In this document: piece after piece, positions 62,265-64,000 of the stretch
Numbering within the stretch: position 1 is the stretch's first letter
Layout of the letters: each line of letters begins with the position of its first letter
From: PALSA-607 sp963737705
GTDB taxonomy: Bacteria > Actinomycetota > Actinomycetes > Acidothermales > Acidothermaceae
Direction: 5' to 3'
DNA length: 64,000 nucleotides
NCBI GenBank assembly: GCA_963737705.1
Contig: CAVTTP010000007.1
Span: 310,001-374,000, forward strand
Made by a program: the position numbers and the translations under genes
Notes under the pieces: model-generated
The model's database searches: none
Told to the model about the DNA's origin: nothing
The model's input: the letters and a program-made list of their open reading frames with translations, nothing else

Positions 62265-62861
62265 GTGTTCGGACGTGGAACGAGAGACGCCGCCGGGGTG
62301 GGCAACCCAGGGGATCCCCTTGGCACGACCGTTGCCCCGCCCACCAAGGGCAAGGCGACTCCGAAACGCCGCGAGGCCGAGGCGGCCCGGAAGGTCTCGG
62401 CCATCGGGGCGAGCGGGCGAGCCGCACGGGGCACGGGCAAGGGTGGCCGGCTAACCCCTGAGCAAGCCCGGGTGCGACGCGAGGCGATGCGCCGTGGCGA
62501 CGACAGCGCACTGCCCCTGCGTGATCGAGGCCCGGCCCGCAGGTACGCCCGCGACTACGTCGACTCGCGGCGCAACGTGCTCGGCCTCTTTGTGCCCGTC
62601 GCGGTGCCGGTCATCCTGCTCGGATTCGTGTTTCCGCACGTCAAGGTCGTCGTTCTCATCACCACGTTCGCGCTGTACGCCTACATCCTCGGCTCGGTCT
62701 TCGACTCGATCCTGATGGCGCGAGCGATCCGCCAGCAGATCGCGGTTCGCTTTCCCAACGAGCCGACCAGGGGCATCGGTCTGTACGCGGCGATGCGCGC
62801 ACTGCAGTTTCGACGAATGCGGATGCCAGGCGCGCGGGTCGCGCGCGGAGCGAAGATCTAG
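62265..62861 (+). CDS. DUF3043 membrane protein
   Basis: A 198-residue protein with a basic Lys/Ala-rich N-region (KGKATPKRREAEAARK) and two membrane helices (about 120-140, 143-165), matching DUF3043 and probably Rv2206. Function is unknown. The GTG at 62265 is used; the open frame begins far upstream in the pspA gene. Divergent from pspA by 99 bases. Confidence 0.85.
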   Translation: MFGRGTRDAAGVGNPGDPLGTTVAPPTKGKATPKRREAEAARKVSAIGASGRAARGTGKGGRLTPEQARVRREAMRRGDDSALPLRDRGPARRYARDYVDSRRNVLGLFVPVAVPVILLGFVFPHVKVVVLITTFALYAYILGSVFDSILMARAIRQQIAVRFPNEPTRGIGLYAAMRALQFRRMRMPGARVARGAKI

Positions 62862-62921
62862 CGAACCGCGTCGCCCGACCGGCCGCCGCACCGTCGGCGG
62901 TGGCGGCATAGGGTCGAATTC

Positions 62922-63923
62922 ATGGAATTCAGACACCTGGGCAAGAGCGGCCTCATCGTCAGCGAGATCGCGTACGGAAACTGGATCACTCACGGCTCGC
63001 AGGTTGAGGCGGACGCCGCCAAAGCGTGCGTCGCGGCCGCGCTCGACGTCGGCATCACGACCTTCGACACCGCTGATGTCTACGCCGGTACTCGGGCCGA
63101 GTCCGTTCTCGGCGACGCGCTCGCCGGGATCCGACGTGAGTCCTACGAGCTGTGCACGAAGGTTTTCTTCCCAACCGGTCCTGGCCGCAACGACCGTGGG
63201 CTCTCGCGCAAGCACATCATCGAGAGCTGCCACGCCTCACTTCGACGCCTGCAGACCGATCACATCGACCTTTACCAAGCGCACCGGTTCGACATCGAAA
63301 CCCCACTCGAAGAGACGCTGCGAGCCTTCGACGACCTCGTGCGGCAAGGCAAGGTCAACTACATAGGCGTAAGCGAGTGGACGGCGGACCAGCTCGCGTC
63401 GGCGTTGCGCATCGCCGACGACATGGGTCTCGACCGGATCGTGTCGAACCAGCCGCAATACAACATGCTCTGGCGCGTCATTGAGGCCGAAGTGGTGCCG
63501 CTGTCGGAACGTGAGGGCATCGGCCAGATCGTGTTCTCGCCGCTGGCGCAGGGTGTGCTCACCGGCAAGTACAAGCCGGGCGCCGCACCGCCGGAGGGAT
63601 CGCGGGCCACCGACACCAAGGGCGGCGCGAGATTCGTCTCGGGCCTGTTGGAAGACGACGTCTTGTCGCGCGTGCAGCGTCTGCAGCCACTCGCCGCGCA
63701 GGCCGGACTCCCGATGGCGCAGCTTGCCCTCGCGTGGGTATTGCACAACCCGAACGTGTCGAGCGCGATCATCGGCGCCACCAAGCCCGAGCAGATCACC
63801 GAGAATGTCGCAGCGTCTGGAGTCAAGCTGGACGCCGACCTCATCGGCCAGATCGACGAAGCTCTCGGTCCGATCATCGAGCGCGATCCCGGCAAGACGG
63901 AGCGGCTGGCGAGGCGACCCTAG
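62922..63923 (+). CDS. Aldo/keto reductase
   Basis: A 333-residue NADPH-type oxidoreductase of the Kv-beta/YghZ-like group. The catalytic tetrad is in FDTADVYAG (Asp, Tyr), LCTKVFFP (Lys) and LYQAHRFD (His); the cofactor end has SSAIIGATKPEQITENV. The ATG at 62922 follows GTCGAATTC. The substrate is unknown. Confidence 0.92.
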   Translation: MEFRHLGKSGLIVSEIAYGNWITHGSQVEADAAKACVAAALDVGITTFDTADVYAGTRAESVLGDALAGIRRESYELCTKVFFPTGPGRNDRGLSRKHIIESCHASLRRLQTDHIDLYQAHRFDIETPLEETLRAFDDLVRQGKVNYIGVSEWTADQLASALRIADDMGLDRIVSNQPQYNMLWRVIEAEVVPLSEREGIGQIVFSPLAQGVLTGKYKPGAAPPEGSRATDTKGGARFVSGLLEDDVLSRVQRLQPLAAQAGLPMAQLALAWVLHNPNVSSAIIGATKPEQITENVAASGVKLDADLIGQIDEALGPIIERDPGKTERLARRP

Positions 63924-63934
63924 TTCGGAGGGAT

Positions 63935-64000
63935 TCAGGTCGCGGGGTCGAGGCTCATCGGCCCGTAAACGACCCGATCGCCTTCGAGCAAGCTCACCCT
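63935..64000 (-). CDS. C-terminal fragment of a gene running off the window
   Basis: The last 21 codons and TGA stop of a minus-strand gene (RVSLLEGDRVVYGPMSLDPAT). It is cut by the window edge. I do not recognise the family from so few residues. Confidence 0.5.
   Translation of the reverse strand, partial: RVSLLEGDRVVYGPMSLDPAT

Overview
The window is one continuous stretch of a high-GC actinobacterial chromosome. The evidence is GTG/TTG starts, frequent ATGA/GTGA overlaps, a PASTA-type Ser/Thr kinase, a bc1-aa3 respiratory cluster with a diheme QcrC, PimB-like and PspAA/PspAB genes, and DUF5302/DUF3043 proteins. Gene order and orientation follow the M. tuberculosis block from Rv2172c to about Rv2206 (metF, Rv2175c, pknL, aroG, plsC, SRPBCC, fadD15, pimB, NlpC/P60, exonuclease/UvrC, trpD, ctaE-qcrCAB, ctaF, ctaC, adoK, iron-sulfur insertion, glycerate kinase, DUF3043). 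Gene content differs enough that a mycobacterium is unlikely; a Frankiales- or Jatrophihabitans-like lineage is a guess. I saw no rRNA, tRNA, CRISPR array, insertion sequence or phage.

Layout. 1-2.4 kb holds small housekeeping genes (GNAT, YbaK-type deacylase, DUF5302, SIMPL). 2.4-9.1 kb holds metF, thiE and the Rv2175c-like regulator on the minus strand, then an MMPL exporter and a TPP riboswitch driving thiO-thiS-thiG. 9.1-14 kb has a HAD phosphatase, the PknL-like kinase with four PASTA domains, and endonuclease IV. 14-20.1 kb has a large secreted cell-wall-binding protein, class II DAHP synthase, a phosphofructokinase with pyrophosphate-type residues, and an acyltransferase. 20.3-29.3 kb has a DUF222/HNH protein, a nuclease-like protein, tadE/tadG, a ROK glucokinase, an SRPBCC protein and fadD15. 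29.4-31.7 kb is an ABC exporter.

31.9-41.1 kb is a Tad (Flp) pilus operon: a SAF protein, a TadZ-like ATPase, TadA/CpaF, a von Willebrand A-TadB fusion, TadC, a histidine kinase, a LuxR-type regulator and the Flp pilin. It sits inside the conserved mycobacterial-type backbone. 41.1-49.2 kb returns to the backbone (GT-C-like protein, PimB-like GT, NlpC/P60 hydrolase under a c-di-AMP riboswitch, exonuclease-UvrC fusion, trpD). 49.4-56.7 kb encodes cytochrome bc1 and aa3 oxidase as two convergent operons. 56.8-64 kb has adenosine kinase, an iron-sulfur insertion protein with an apparent frameshift, glycerate kinase joined to a Psp envelope-stress operon (pspA, pspAA, htpX, pspAB), DUF3043 and an aldo/keto reductase.

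The DNA is unusually rich in short tandem duplications of 11-24 bp, in promoters, in coding regions and, most strikingly, across the stop codons of at least six genes. The most interesting leads are these stop-spanning duplications, the 11-bp periodic array upstream of the MMPL exporter, the VWA-TadB fusion in the pilus locus, the pyrophosphate-type PFK, and the frameshift at the 5' end of the iron-sulfur insertion gene.
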